Positions 43,789 to 52,514 of a stretch of DNA of 64,000 nt are shown piece by piece; positions within the stretch are counted from its first letter, which is position 1, and the number at the start of each line of letters is the position of its first letter. Below the pieces are notes generated by a model. The model ran no database searches and had not been told where the DNA came from. It was given only the letters and a program-made list of their open reading frames with translations. A program made the position numbers and the translations under genes. The stretch is from JABDIP01 sp965227455 (GTDB lineage Bacteria; Pseudomonadota; Alphaproteobacteria; DSM-16000; Inquilinaceae), in the NCBI GenBank assembly GCA_965227455.1, contig OZ245752.1, positions 5,084,001 to 5,148,000 on the forward strand, in the 5' to 3' direction.

Positions 43789-44877
43789 TCACCTCAGCTT
43801 CAACGTGGATAGGCCGACCAGGGCCAGGACCACGGCGATGATCCAGAAGCGGATGACGATGGTGGGTTCGGCCCAGCCCTTTTGTTCGTAGTGGTGATGC
43901 AGCGGCGCCATGCGGAAGACCCGCCGGCCGGTCAGTTTGAACGACGCCACCTGGACGATCACCGAAACCGTCTCCAGCACGAACAGGCCGCCGATGATCG
44001 CCAGCACCAGCTCGTGCTTGGTAACGACGCTGATGGAGCCGAGCGCGCCGCCCAGCGACAGCGATCCGGTATCGCCCATGAACACCATGGCCGGCGGCGC
44101 GTTGAACCACAGGAAGCCGAGCCCGGCGCCGATCAGGGCGCCGCACAGCACCGCCAGCTCGCCGGAATCCTTCACATGGTGGATCTGCAGGTACTCGGCG
44201 AAATTGAAGTTGCCGGCCAGATAGCTGATAACCCCGAAGCAGCCCGCCGCAATCATCACCGGCACGATCGCCAGCCCGTCCAGCCCGTCGGTCAGGTTCA
44301 CCGCGTTCGATGCGCCGACGATCACCAGCACGGCGAAGACGCCGAAGCCGAAGATGCCGAGCTGGATCAAGAAATCCTTCACGAACGGGATCGCCAGCCC
44401 CGTGGCCAGGGGATCGCCGGCGACCGACATGGTCCAGATCGCCGCCCCGCAGGCGATGGCAATCTGCAGGACCAGCTTGACCTTGCCCGGCAGGCCGCGC
44501 GAGTTGCGTTTGGTGAGCTTCAGGTAATCGTCGAAGAAGCCGATCAGGCCGAACCCGGTGGTCACCAGCAGGACGATCCACACATAGGCGTTGGTCAGAT
44601 CGGCCCAGAGCAGGGTCGAGAACAGAACGCCGATCAGGATCATCAGCCCGCCCATGGTGGGTGTGCCCCGCTTGGCGAAATGCGCCTCCGGCCCGTCATC
44701 GCGGATCGGCTGTCCCGCCCCCTGGCGCGAGCGCAGCCGGCGGATCAGGGAGGGCCCGATCACGAAGGCGACGATCAACGCCGTCATCAGCGCGCCGCCG
44801 GTGCGGAACGTCAGATAGCGGAACAGGTTGAAGACGATGAAGTCGTCCGCCAGCGGGAAGAGGAGGTTGTAGAGCAA
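43789..44877 (-). CDS. mraY: Phospho-MurNAc-pentapeptide translocase
   Basis: A 362-residue integral membrane enzyme with about ten helices that makes lipid I on undecaprenyl phosphate. Conserved loops: GTPTMGGLMI, GFFDDYLKLTKRNSRGLPGK (Asp pair), NLTDGLDGLA, and the C-terminal APLHHHYEQKGW. The start codon appears to be TTG (MLYNLLFPLADDF), matching the normal N-terminus of alphaproteobacterial MraY. It starts 3 bp after the murF stop. Confidence 0.97.
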   Translation of the reverse strand: MLYNLLFPLADDFIVFNLFRYLTFRTGGALMTALIVAFVIGPSLIRRLRSRQGAGQPIRDDGPEAHFAKRGTPTMGGLMILIGVLFSTLLWADLTNAYVWIVLLVTTGFGLIGFFDDYLKLTKRNSRGLPGKVKLVLQIAIACGAAIWTMSVAGDPLATGLAIPFVKDFLIQLGIFGFGVFAVLVIVGASNAVNLTDGLDGLAIVPVMIAAGCFGVISYLAGNFNFAEYLQIHHVKDSGELAVLCGALIGAGLGFLWFNAPPAMVFMGDTGSLSLGGALGSISVVTKHELVLAIIGGLFVLETVSVIVQVASFKLTGRRVFRMAPLHHHYEQKGWAEPTIVIRFWIIAVVLALVGLSTLKLR

Positions 44878-44880
44878 CCG

Positions 44881-46350
44881 TCAGCCTCCGTTCACCGCCC
44901 GGGGCCGGCACATCAGTCCGGATTGCCCGTCATCGCCGGAGTCCAGCGCCTGCAGCGCGTCGACCACCAGCGCCATGCGGCTGCCCAGCGAGCCCTTGAC
45001 CATGATCACGTCGCCCGGCTGCGCCGCCTCGGCGACCTTGACGGCCAGCTCCCGGCTGTCGGGCGCATAGGCGCCGCGCATGGAGGGCGGCAGCGCGTCG
45101 AACAGCTTCGCCATATGCGGACCGCAGGCGTAGACCAGGTCGACATCGGCAGAGACCAGCGGCTGCTTCAGCCCGACATGCAGCTCAGCGGCCTGGTCCC
45201 CCAGCTCCAGCATGTCGCCCAGCACGGCGATACGGCGGCCGCCGCCATCGGGATCGGCGGTGCCCAATACGGAAAGCGAAGCGGCGATGGATGTCGGGCT
45301 GGCATTGTAGCATTCGTCGATCAGGGTGAAGGCGCTGACCTGGTCGTCATGCAGCAGCCGGATGCGGCTGCGCGCGCCGCGGCCCTTCAGCGGCTGGATC
45401 TTGGACAGCGCCCGCGCCGCCGCGGCGATATCGCCGCCCAGCGCTTTGACCGCCAGCAGCACGCCCAGGCTGTTCAGCACCCAATGCTGGCCCGGAACCG
45501 AAAGCGAATATTGCAGAACCTCGCCGCAGATCGAGGCGCTCACCGCACTGCAGGTCGCGTGCAGGGAGCAGTCCAGCAGCCGGGCCTCGGCGTCGGGATG
45601 CTCGCCGAAGCTCCAGACACGGCCGATCCCGGCAGTCCGGGCATGGGCCACCAGCCGCGGGAAATGCCGGTTGTTGCGGTTCAGGATGGCGGTGCCGGCC
45701 GGGGACATGCCAGCGAAGATCTCGGCCTTGGCGTCGGCGATGCCCTCGACGCTGTCGAAGTTCTCCAGATGCACCGCCTCGACGGTGGTGATCACCGCCA
45801 CGTCCGGCTTGCAAAGCCGCGAAAGCGGCTCGATCTCCCCGGCGTGGTTCATGCCCAGTTCCAGCACGCCGTAGGTGTGGTCCGCGGGCATCCGGGACAG
45901 GCTCAGAGGCACGCCCCAGTGGTTGTTGAGATTGCCGGTCGTGGCGAAGGTCGGCTTCTGGGCCGAGAGCGCCGTGCGCAGGGCTTCCTTGGTGCTGGTC
46001 TTGCCGACCGAGCCGGTGACCGCGACCACCGTGCCGGCGAACCGGAGGCGGGCATAGGTGCCCAGCGCCGTCAGCGCCTCCATGGTGTCGTCGACGATCA
46101 CCAGAGGGGCGTCCGGATCCACCGATTTCGGCGGCCGGTGCACCATGGCCGCCGCCGCACCCTTGCCGAGCGCGTCGGCGACATAGTCATGGCCGTCGAA
46201 ATTGGGGCCGACCAGGGCAATGAACAGGTCGCCGGGTTCGACGCTGCGGCTGTCGATCGACACGCCGTTGGCGGCCCAGTCGCCGATCGGCGTTCCGCTG
46301 GTCGCTGCCGCCACGTCCTGGGCGGTCCACAAGGGATTCTTGCTCATCAT
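44881..46350 (-). CDS. murF: UDP-MurNAc-tripeptide--D-Ala-D-Ala ligase
   Basis: A 489-residue Mur ligase adding the D-Ala-D-Ala dipeptide made by Ddl. ATP loop AVTGSVGKTSTKEALRTAL, the ELGMNHAGEI motif and the DECYNASPTSIAASL motif are present. The first of two consecutive ATGs (46350) forms an ATGA overlap with the murE stop, which favours it. Confidence 0.96.
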   Translation of the reverse strand: MMSKNPLWTAQDVAAATSGTPIGDWAANGVSIDSRSVEPGDLFIALVGPNFDGHDYVADALGKGAAAAMVHRPPKSVDPDAPLVIVDDTMEALTALGTYARLRFAGTVVAVTGSVGKTSTKEALRTALSAQKPTFATTGNLNNHWGVPLSLSRMPADHTYGVLELGMNHAGEIEPLSRLCKPDVAVITTVEAVHLENFDSVEGIADAKAEIFAGMSPAGTAILNRNNRHFPRLVAHARTAGIGRVWSFGEHPDAEARLLDCSLHATCSAVSASICGEVLQYSLSVPGQHWVLNSLGVLLAVKALGGDIAAAARALSKIQPLKGRGARSRIRLLHDDQVSAFTLIDECYNASPTSIAASLSVLGTADPDGGGRRIAVLGDMLELGDQAAELHVGLKQPLVSADVDLVYACGPHMAKLFDALPPSMRGAYAPDSRELAVKVAEAAQPGDVIMVKGSLGSRMALVVDALQALDSGDDGQSGLMCRPRAVNGG

Positions 46351-47819
46351 GAGTCTCCCGCCGGGGCCGCGGCGCCAATGTCGTTGGCGGCGGTTCTGGC
46401 GTGTTCGGCGTCGTCGAAGGGATGGACGTCCTCGCCGACGATTTGTCCCGTTTCATGCCCTTTGCCCGCGATCACCAGGACGTCGTCCGGTGCCAGGCCG
46501 GCGATCGCCGAACGGATTGCTTCCGCCCGGTCGCCGATTTCGATGCCTCCAGGACACGCCGCCAGGGCGGCGGCGCGTATGGCCGCGGGATCTTCCGTCC
46601 GCGGATTGTCGTCGGTGACAATGGCCGTATCCGCCAGCCGGGCGACGGTGGCGCCCATCACCGGCCGCTTGCCCGGGTCGCGGTCGCCGCCGCAGCCGAA
46701 CACGGCCACAAGGCGTCCGCCGGTATGGGGCCGTAGCGCCGTCAGCACGGTCTCCAGCGCATCCGGCGTGTGGGCATAGTCCACATAGATGGCCGCGCCG
46801 TTGGGATGCTGCGCCACCAGTTCGAGCCGGCCGCGTACGCCGGTGAGGGTCTTCAGCGCGGCGATGGCGGCCTCCGCCTCGGTGCCGTCGGCCAGCACCA
46901 GGCCCAGCGCGCACAGCGCGTTGGCCGCCTGGAAGGTGCCGGCCAGCGGCAGGCGAAGGGCCAGCGCTTCCCCCCGAACCGTGAGTTTCAGGTCGAGGCC
47001 GCGCGGCACTGGCTGCGCGGAATCGAGGCGGATGTCGGTGCCCTTGTGCCCATAGAGCAGGGTGCGGCGCCCGGCGGCCTTGGCGCGGGCAGCCAGGGCC
47101 TCGCATTCCGGGGTGTCGGCGTTCAGCACGGCGGCCCCGTCGGGCTCCAGAACCTCGTCGAACAGGCGCGCCTTGGCGGCCAGATAGGCCTCCATGGTGC
47201 CGTGATAGTCGAGGTGGTCGCGACTGAGATTGGTGTAGCCGGCGGCGGTCACCCGAACGCCGTCCAGGCGATACTGGTCGAGGCCGTGCGAGGATGCCTC
47301 CATCGCCAGATGGGTGATGCCCGCCTGCGCAAGTTCGGCCAGGCTGGCATGCAGGGTCACCGGGTCCGGCGTCGTCAGGCCGCCATACTGCTCCAGGCCG
47401 GGGGCGGTCATGCCGATCGTGCCCAGGCTGGCAGCCGATTTGCCGAGCTTCTCCCAGATCTGCCGGGCGAAATTGGCGGTCGAGGTCTTGCCATTGGTGC
47501 CGGTGACGGCGGCGATCGTCGCCGGCTGGCTGCCATAGAAGGCGGCGGCCATCTGCGCGAAACGCCGGCGCGGCCGGTCGTCGGTGATCAGGTCGATGCC
47601 GCTGGCGGAGGCCGGAAGCTGGGTGCCGGTCGGCGCCAGGATCGCGCGGGCCCCCTTGGCCAGGGCCTGTTCGATGAAATCGCGCCCGTCGACCTGGGTT
47701 CCGGGCAGGGCGGCGAACAGGAATCCCGGTTCGACAGCGCGCGAATCCGCCGTCAGCCCGGTGATGTCGGGCATCCCCTCAGCGGCGGCTTCGGTACGCG
47801 TTCCGGTCATCAACAACAT
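46347..47819 (-). CDS. murE: UDP-MurNAc-L-Ala-D-Glu--2,6-diaminopimelate ligase
   Basis: A 490-residue Mur ligase. ATP loop AVTGTNGKTSTANFARQIW, MEASSHGLDQYR, and above all VTDDNPRTEDP: the DNPR motif marks enzymes that use meso-diaminopimelate rather than lysine. Its start overlaps the ftsI stop by one base (TGATG). Confidence 0.96.
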   Translation of the reverse strand: MLLMTGTRTEAAAEGMPDITGLTADSRAVEPGFLFAALPGTQVDGRDFIEQALAKGARAILAPTGTQLPASASGIDLITDDRPRRRFAQMAAAFYGSQPATIAAVTGTNGKTSTANFARQIWEKLGKSAASLGTIGMTAPGLEQYGGLTTPDPVTLHASLAELAQAGITHLAMEASSHGLDQYRLDGVRVTAAGYTNLSRDHLDYHGTMEAYLAAKARLFDEVLEPDGAAVLNADTPECEALAARAKAAGRRTLLYGHKGTDIRLDSAQPVPRGLDLKLTVRGEALALRLPLAGTFQAANALCALGLVLADGTEAEAAIAALKTLTGVRGRLELVAQHPNGAAIYVDYAHTPDALETVLTALRPHTGGRLVAVFGCGGDRDPGKRPVMGATVARLADTAIVTDDNPRTEDPAAIRAAALAACPGGIEIGDRAEAIRSAIAGLAPDDVLVIAGKGHETGQIVGEDVHPFDDAEHARTAANDIGAAAPAGDS

Positions 47820-49606
47820 CAGTTCGCGTAGGCTGCAAGCGCGGTGCCGGGGGTCTGATCCGCCCCGGGCAGGTCGACATGCATCGCCTCTTGGATCTCA
47901 GGCGCGTTTGGGTCGACCGGGGTAATCCCGACCATTGGCCCCATCTGCTCGATCACCCGTCCGACCAGTGGCGCCGCCACCCAACCACCCGTGGCATAGC
48001 CAAAGGTGCGCTCATTGCCCTGAGGCTCATCAAGCATGGCAAATACGACATATTCGGGGCTTGTCATGGGAAAAGCCGCGACGAAAGACGACAGCAATGC
48101 GCGCCGGCTGTAGCCGCTTCCCTGGGCCTTTTCCGCGGTCCCGGTCTTGCCGCCGACCAGGTAGCCTTCGGCGTCGGCATGGGCGCCGGTTCCCGACAGC
48201 ACGGTCAGCCGCATCAGCCGCCGCAGCACGTCGGAAGTCTCTTCCGAGATCGCCCGCAGTCCGGACAGCGGTGTGCCGTCCTCCCGGGCCAGCAGGGTCG
48301 GCGTGCGCAGGATGCCGCCATTGACCGCCGTGGAGACCGCTCCCGCCAGCTGCAGCGGGCTCACCGCCAGACCGTGGCCGAAGGCGATGGTCATGGTGTT
48401 GATCTCACGCCAGGGGTGCGGAACCATCGGCATGGCCACTTCCGGCAGCTCCACCTGCGGCATGCGCATCAGCCCGAAACGATCGAGATAGTCCTGCTGG
48501 CTGCGGGTGCCGGCGGCCATGGCCATATGCACCGATCCGATATTGGACGAGTGCATGAAGATCTCCGGAACCGACAACCAGCGCCGTTCCGGGTGATAAT
48601 CGTTGATGGTGTAGCGGCCGACGCGGATCGGATCGGTGGTGTCGAAGCCGTCGGCCAACGTCATGGCGCCGCTGTCCAGCGCCATGGCGGTGTTAAAGAT
48701 CTTGAAGGTCGACCCCATCTCGTAGACGCCGAGCGTGGTCCGGTTGAAGCGGCTGATATCGGGCGCGCTGTCCGGCCGGGCCGGGCTGAAATCCGGCAGC
48801 GAGACCATGGCGACGATCTCGCCGGTATTGGCGTCCACTACCAGCCCGGCGCCGCCGATGGCGGCGAACTCGTCGATCGCCGCCTGCAGCTCCCGGTGCA
48901 GCAGGGACTGGACCCGGACATCGATCGACAGCCGCAGCGGTTCGCCGTCGGTGCGCAGGCGCCGGTCGAGGGATTTCTCGATGCCGGCCAGGCCGCGGCC
49001 GTCGACATCGGTAAAGCCGACCACATGGCCGGTCAGCGGACCGAACGGATAGTAGCGGCGATCCTCGTTCTGGAAGGCGATGCCGGGCAGTCCCAGCCGG
49101 TTGACCTGATGATGCTCGCTGGGTGTCAGGCCGCGTCGCAGCCAGACGAAGCGGCGGTCCGATTCCAGTGCCGCCAGGACCGTGTCGTAGTCCAGGTCCG
49201 GCAGCACCGCGACCAGCATCTCCGCCGCCTCGGCCGGGTCGATCACCAGGCCAGGATCGGCATAGAGCGAGGCCGTCGGCAGGGTGGTGGCCAGGATCTC
49301 GCCATTGCGGTCGACGATGTCGGCACGAAGTCCGGGAAGCTCGGTGGTCGCGATGCTGGCCAGCCGCGGCTCGCCGCCGCCCATGGCCGCCACATCGACC
49401 AGCCGACCGCCGACCGTGAGGAAGGCCAGCAGGAACAGGATGCCGGTGATCGCCAGCCGGCGGCGGCCCAGCTCCAGGCAGCGCTCGGCGGGATCCTCGG
49501 TACGAGGCTGGGCCTCGCGGCCCGGCTTCAGCACAAGCGGCAGCACGCCCTGCCGGGCGTCGTCCGCGCGCCGCCCCAAACGATTTCTTACGGGCCGCGT
49601 TCTCAT
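47819..49606 (-). CDS. ftsI: Peptidoglycan D,D-transpeptidase FtsI (PBP3)
   Basis: A 595-residue class B penicillin-binding protein. A basic cytosolic tail, one membrane helix (LAITGILFLLAFLTVGGRLV), a pedestal domain, then the transpeptidase domain with MGSTFKIF (SxxK nucleophile), MHSSNIGSVHM (SxN) and GGKTGTAEK (KTG). It cross-links septal peptidoglycan with FtsW. The ATG at 49606 forms an ATGA overlap with ftsL; the longer upstream frame is ftsL sequence in another frame. Confidence 0.96.
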   Translation of the reverse strand: MRTRPVRNRLGRRADDARQGVLPLVLKPGREAQPRTEDPAERCLELGRRRLAITGILFLLAFLTVGGRLVDVAAMGGGEPRLASIATTELPGLRADIVDRNGEILATTLPTASLYADPGLVIDPAEAAEMLVAVLPDLDYDTVLAALESDRRFVWLRRGLTPSEHHQVNRLGLPGIAFQNEDRRYYPFGPLTGHVVGFTDVDGRGLAGIEKSLDRRLRTDGEPLRLSIDVRVQSLLHRELQAAIDEFAAIGGAGLVVDANTGEIVAMVSLPDFSPARPDSAPDISRFNRTTLGVYEMGSTFKIFNTAMALDSGAMTLADGFDTTDPIRVGRYTINDYHPERRWLSVPEIFMHSSNIGSVHMAMAAGTRSQQDYLDRFGLMRMPQVELPEVAMPMVPHPWREINTMTIAFGHGLAVSPLQLAGAVSTAVNGGILRTPTLLAREDGTPLSGLRAISEETSDVLRRLMRLTVLSGTGAHADAEGYLVGGKTGTAEKAQGSGYSRRALLSSFVAAFPMTSPEYVVFAMLDEPQGNERTFGYATGGWVAAPLVGRVIEQMGPMVGITPVDPNAPEIQEAMHVDLPGADQTPGTALAAYAN

Positions 49607-50127
49607 TGGCCGGTTCCTGTCTGTTCGGCGGTCTGCTGGGCCCGGAAATTGGCCAGCAGGGCCTGCAGCGGCGTGCCCGGTTGGGCGGGTGCAGGGCGTG
49701 GCGTCGCGGCGGCGGCCGGCCTGCGGGGTGGTGCGATGGCCGGCTGCCCGGCCGGGGCGGATGCGACGGCGGTTCCGGTCGCAAGCTCCACGCCGGGCAG
49801 CGGCTTGTGCGCCGGCAGCGGCACGCCGGGCAGGGCGCCGAGGCCTGGTAGGGCGATCGGCACCTCGCCGGGGCGGCTGATGATCTGGATCGGCATGGCC
49901 GGTCCCAGCGGCGTGTGCTGGCGGGCGAGGTCGCGCAGGCGCCCGGGCTCGTTGAGATAGGCCCATTCGGCGCGCAACACGCGGATCGCCTCGCGCTCGG
50001 CGATCACCGCGCGATGGCTGGCCTCCAACTCGGCTTCCAGCTCCTGGGTCTGGTGGCTGGTGTAGAACAGCACGCCGACGGCGGCGGCCACCAGCAGCGA
50101 CCAGAACATGATGTGGGATCGGATCAT
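49603..50127 (-). CDS. ftsL: Cell division protein FtsL, with long C-terminal tail
   Basis: A 174-residue bitopic protein. A short cytosolic start, a membrane helix (MFWSLLVAAAVGVLFYTSH), then a coiled coil (ELEAELEASHRAVIAEREAI) and WAYLNEPGRLRDLARQHTPL, which is the FtsL signature. Residues after about 85 are a Pro/Ala/Gly-rich tail that doubles the usual FtsL length of 90-120. The tail may be a flexible periplasmic linker. It bridges the FtsQB complex and the FtsWI synthase. ATGA overlap with rsmH. Confidence 0.9.
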   Translation of the reverse strand: MIRSHIMFWSLLVAAAVGVLFYTSHQTQELEAELEASHRAVIAEREAIRVLRAEWAYLNEPGRLRDLARQHTPLGPAMPIQIISRPGEVPIALPGLGALPGVPLPAHKPLPGVELATGTAVASAPAGQPAIAPPRRPAAAATPRPAPAQPGTPLQALLANFRAQQTAEQTGTGQ

Positions 50128-51077
50128 GCGGCCCTCCCCTCATGCCAGGCCGGGGCGTCGGTGCGGATGGCGGCCCGCAGGCGGGCCGAACGGGCGCGCG
50201 GATTGGCCGCCCGCTCGGCCTTGCCCGGCGTCACCGGCTTGCGGTGCATCAGCCGGAAGGTCGGCGGCCTTTCCTGGCCGGACTCCGGCAGATGGCGCGA
50301 GGCCCGCGGCGCGGCACCGCTGCGCTCGGTCAGGAAGCGTTTGACCTGCCGGTCCTCGAGGCTGTGAAAAGAGACCACGGCGAGCCGCCCGCCAGGCCGG
50401 AGGAGTCGCTCGGCGGCGCTCAAGCCGTGGTCCAGTTCATCCAGTTCGTCATTCACATGGATCCGCAGCGCCTGGAAGGTGCGCGTCGCCGGATCGATGC
50501 CGTCGCGGGATTGCGGCACCACGCGGCGGACGATCTCCGCCAGCTGCGCGGTGCGGGTGATCGGCGCGTCGGCGCGCGCCAGGACGATCGCCTTGGCGAC
50601 CCGGCGCGACCGGCGCTCCTCGCCATAGCGGTAGATGATGGTCGCCAGATCGGCTTCCGGCGTGGTGTTCACCACATCGGCGGCGGTCGGCCCGTGGCGC
50701 GCCATGCGCATGTCCAGCGGCCCGTCGGCGCGGAAGGAGAAGCCGCGCTCCGGGTCGTCGATCTGCGGCGACGAGACGCCGACATCGAAGGCCACGCCGT
50801 CGACAGGGCCGTCCACCAGCCCGTCCATCTCGCCGAAGCGGCCCTCGATCACGGTGAGCCTGCCTTGCGCCGCCGCCTCGGTTGCCCGACCGGCGGCCAC
50901 CGCGTCCGGATCGCGGTCGATGCCGATGACCGTGCATTTGGCGGTGTCGAGAAAGGCGGCGGAATAGCCACCGCGGCCGAAGGTGGCATCGACGATGATG
51001 TCGCCGTCCCTGGGGGCGATCGCCGCGACGACCTCGTCCAGCAGCACCGGCACATGGTCTCTACGCTCGACGGTCAT
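50124..51077 (-). CDS. rsmH: 16S rRNA (cytosine1402-N4)-methyltransferase
   Basis: A 317-residue RsmH (MraW). Markers: HVPVLLDEVVAAIAPRDG, SAM loop VDATFGRGGYSAAFLD, DVGVSSPQIDDPERGFSF and FQALRIHVNDELDEL. It methylates C1402 in the decoding centre. It sits second in the cluster, as almost always; ATGA overlap with mraZ. Confidence 0.97.
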   Translation of the reverse strand: MTVERRDHVPVLLDEVVAAIAPRDGDIIVDATFGRGGYSAAFLDTAKCTVIGIDRDPDAVAAGRATEAAAQGRLTVIEGRFGEMDGLVDGPVDGVAFDVGVSSPQIDDPERGFSFRADGPLDMRMARHGPTAADVVNTTPEADLATIIYRYGEERRSRRVAKAIVLARADAPITRTAQLAEIVRRVVPQSRDGIDPATRTFQALRIHVNDELDELDHGLSAAERLLRPGGRLAVVSFHSLEDRQVKRFLTERSGAAPRASRHLPESGQERPPTFRLMHRKPVTPGKAERAANPRARSARLRAAIRTDAPAWHEGRAA

Positions 51078-51541
51078 GCGCCACCACCGTTCGGGCGTCC
51101 GCCCGGCTTGGGCAAGGTCAGAGATTTCGCCGCCGCAACCTGCCGGCTCTTATGAGTGTCGAAGCGTTCCGGCTGCCAGATCTGGAAGTAGCGGCCGAGG
51201 CCGACGAAGGTCGCCTGGTCGGTGATCTCCGCCGCCGCCATCAGGTCGCGGGGCAGAATCATGCGGCCTTCCGGGTCCAGCGGAACGCGGGTGGTCTCGG
51301 CGAACTCCCGCGTCTCCAGCGCGATGCGCTCCTCGGAGTAGATGTCCAACTCGTCGATACGGTCCTGGATCTGCTCCATCCAGGCTTCGCTCAGCCCGTC
51401 TATGGCGCCCAGCGGGTGGTTCGGCTTGACGAAGACCAGGCTGCCGCCGGACCCGTCCAAGGCGGCACGGAACGGCGCGGGCACGCTGACACGTCCCTTC
51501 CGGTCCACCTTGTTGAGGTATGTCGACGTAAAGAGAGCCAT
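51074..51541 (-). CDS. mraZ: Transcriptional regulator MraZ
   Basis: A 155-residue MraZ from the ATG at 51541 (MALFTSTYLNKVDRKGR). Two AbrB-like half domains: the first ends near PAPFRAALDG; the second holds VPLDPEGRMILPRDLM with the DxxGRxxxP DNA-binding motif. MraZ forms a ring and represses its own operon by binding TGGGN direct repeats upstream; such arrays are present here at 51636-51670 and 51877-51891. First gene of the division cluster. Confidence 0.96.
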   Translation of the reverse strand: MALFTSTYLNKVDRKGRVSVPAPFRAALDGSGGSLVFVKPNHPLGAIDGLSEAWMEQIQDRIDELDIYSEERIALETREFAETTRVPLDPEGRMILPRDLMAAAEITDQATFVGLGRYFQIWQPERFDTHKSRQVAAAKSLTLPKPGGRPNGGGA

Positions 51542-51635
51542 CGATCTCCGACACCCGGCGCCTTGGCGCACCGCATTGCTGTCCACGGCCGCACGGCCTG
51601 CCGTTCGGGCAGGACGGACGGCTTCCCATGCGGCT

Positions 51636-51670
51636 TGGGAGGAAATGGGATATCATGGGATTTCATGGGC
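51636..51670 (+). promoter_or_regulatory. MraZ box array, four TGGGN repeats
   Basis: TGGGA occurs at 51636, 51646 and 51656, and TGGGC at 51666: four TGGGN repeats with exact 5-base spacers, a 10-bp period that puts each on one face of the helix. This matches the known E. coli MraZ target. The array begins 95 bp upstream of the mraZ start codon and is read on the strand opposite to mraZ. Confidence 0.85.
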
Positions 51671-51773
51671 CGTCAACGAGATTCACAGTAATCGGTTGGA
51701 TAATCAAAGAAAATTGCCTCGGTTCTCATGAATCGGATGAAAGTCGGCGAGAATCGGGCAAATCGCTCCGAAA

Positions 51774-51789
51774 TTATCCAAGTGTTAAC
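51774..51789 (+). promoter_or_regulatory. CtrA-like site with one mismatch
   Basis: TTAT-CCAAGTG-TTAAC matches TTAA-N7-TTAAC except for one base. It lies between the two MraZ arrays, about 230 bp upstream of mraZ. It may couple the division operon to the cell cycle; a single near-match in an AT-rich spacer could also arise by chance. Confidence 0.4.
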
Positions 51790-51876
51790 CAATTTTCATC
51801 TATCCTGACAGGTTCGTTCTCTTTTTGTTCGGTCGGCGGCGATACGGATCCGGGTGCCCGACGGGTGGTCTTGGCA

Positions 51877-51891
51877 TGGGATTTCATGGGG
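51877..51891 (+). promoter_or_regulatory. Second MraZ-type repeat pair
   Basis: TGGGA (51877) and TGGGG (51887) repeat the 10-bp phasing of the first array, with the same TTTCA spacer found between the last two repeats of array one. It sits about 20 bp past the 3' end of rnpB and 207 bp upstream of the end of array one. Confidence 0.55.
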
Positions 51892-51909
51892 CGGTTGTGT
51901 GGAGAGCCG

Positions 51910-52325
<416 letters not shown>

Positions 52326-52493
52326 CCTGAAAATAGGGTCGAGGCCACGGGGCCGCAAGGCGCCGGACCTCGGATGCCGGATGGGTGCAGGAGAGGCCGG
52401 AAGGACAAGATCGGCGATCCAGGCTGCCGGAAGGCCGTGGGCCGACGATCCGGAATTCAATATAAATTAACGGCTCCAGGGCATTTCTACTAC

Positions 52494-52502
52494 TTATCCA
52501 CA
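52494..52502 (+). promoter_or_regulatory. Perfect DnaA box
   Basis: TTATCCACA matches the strict DnaA box and lies 12 bp before the start of the hybrid kinase gene. A single 9-mer occurs by chance about once per 130 kb on two strands, less in GC-rich DNA, so this is suggestive only. Confidence 0.35.
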
Positions 52503-52514
52503 GTGGAAGGCCCG

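Noticed and set aside
43882..46779. Very long open frame on the plus strand opposite mraY, murF and murE
   Set aside because: It lies opposite three certain genes, is His/Gln/Arg-rich as expected of an antisense frame in GC-rich DNA, and shows no domain.
49607..50143. Extended ftsI start giving a 774-residue protein
   Set aside because: The extra 179 residues overlap ftsL in another frame and are Arg/Pro-rich; the ATG at 49606 makes an ATGA junction and a normal-length PBP3.
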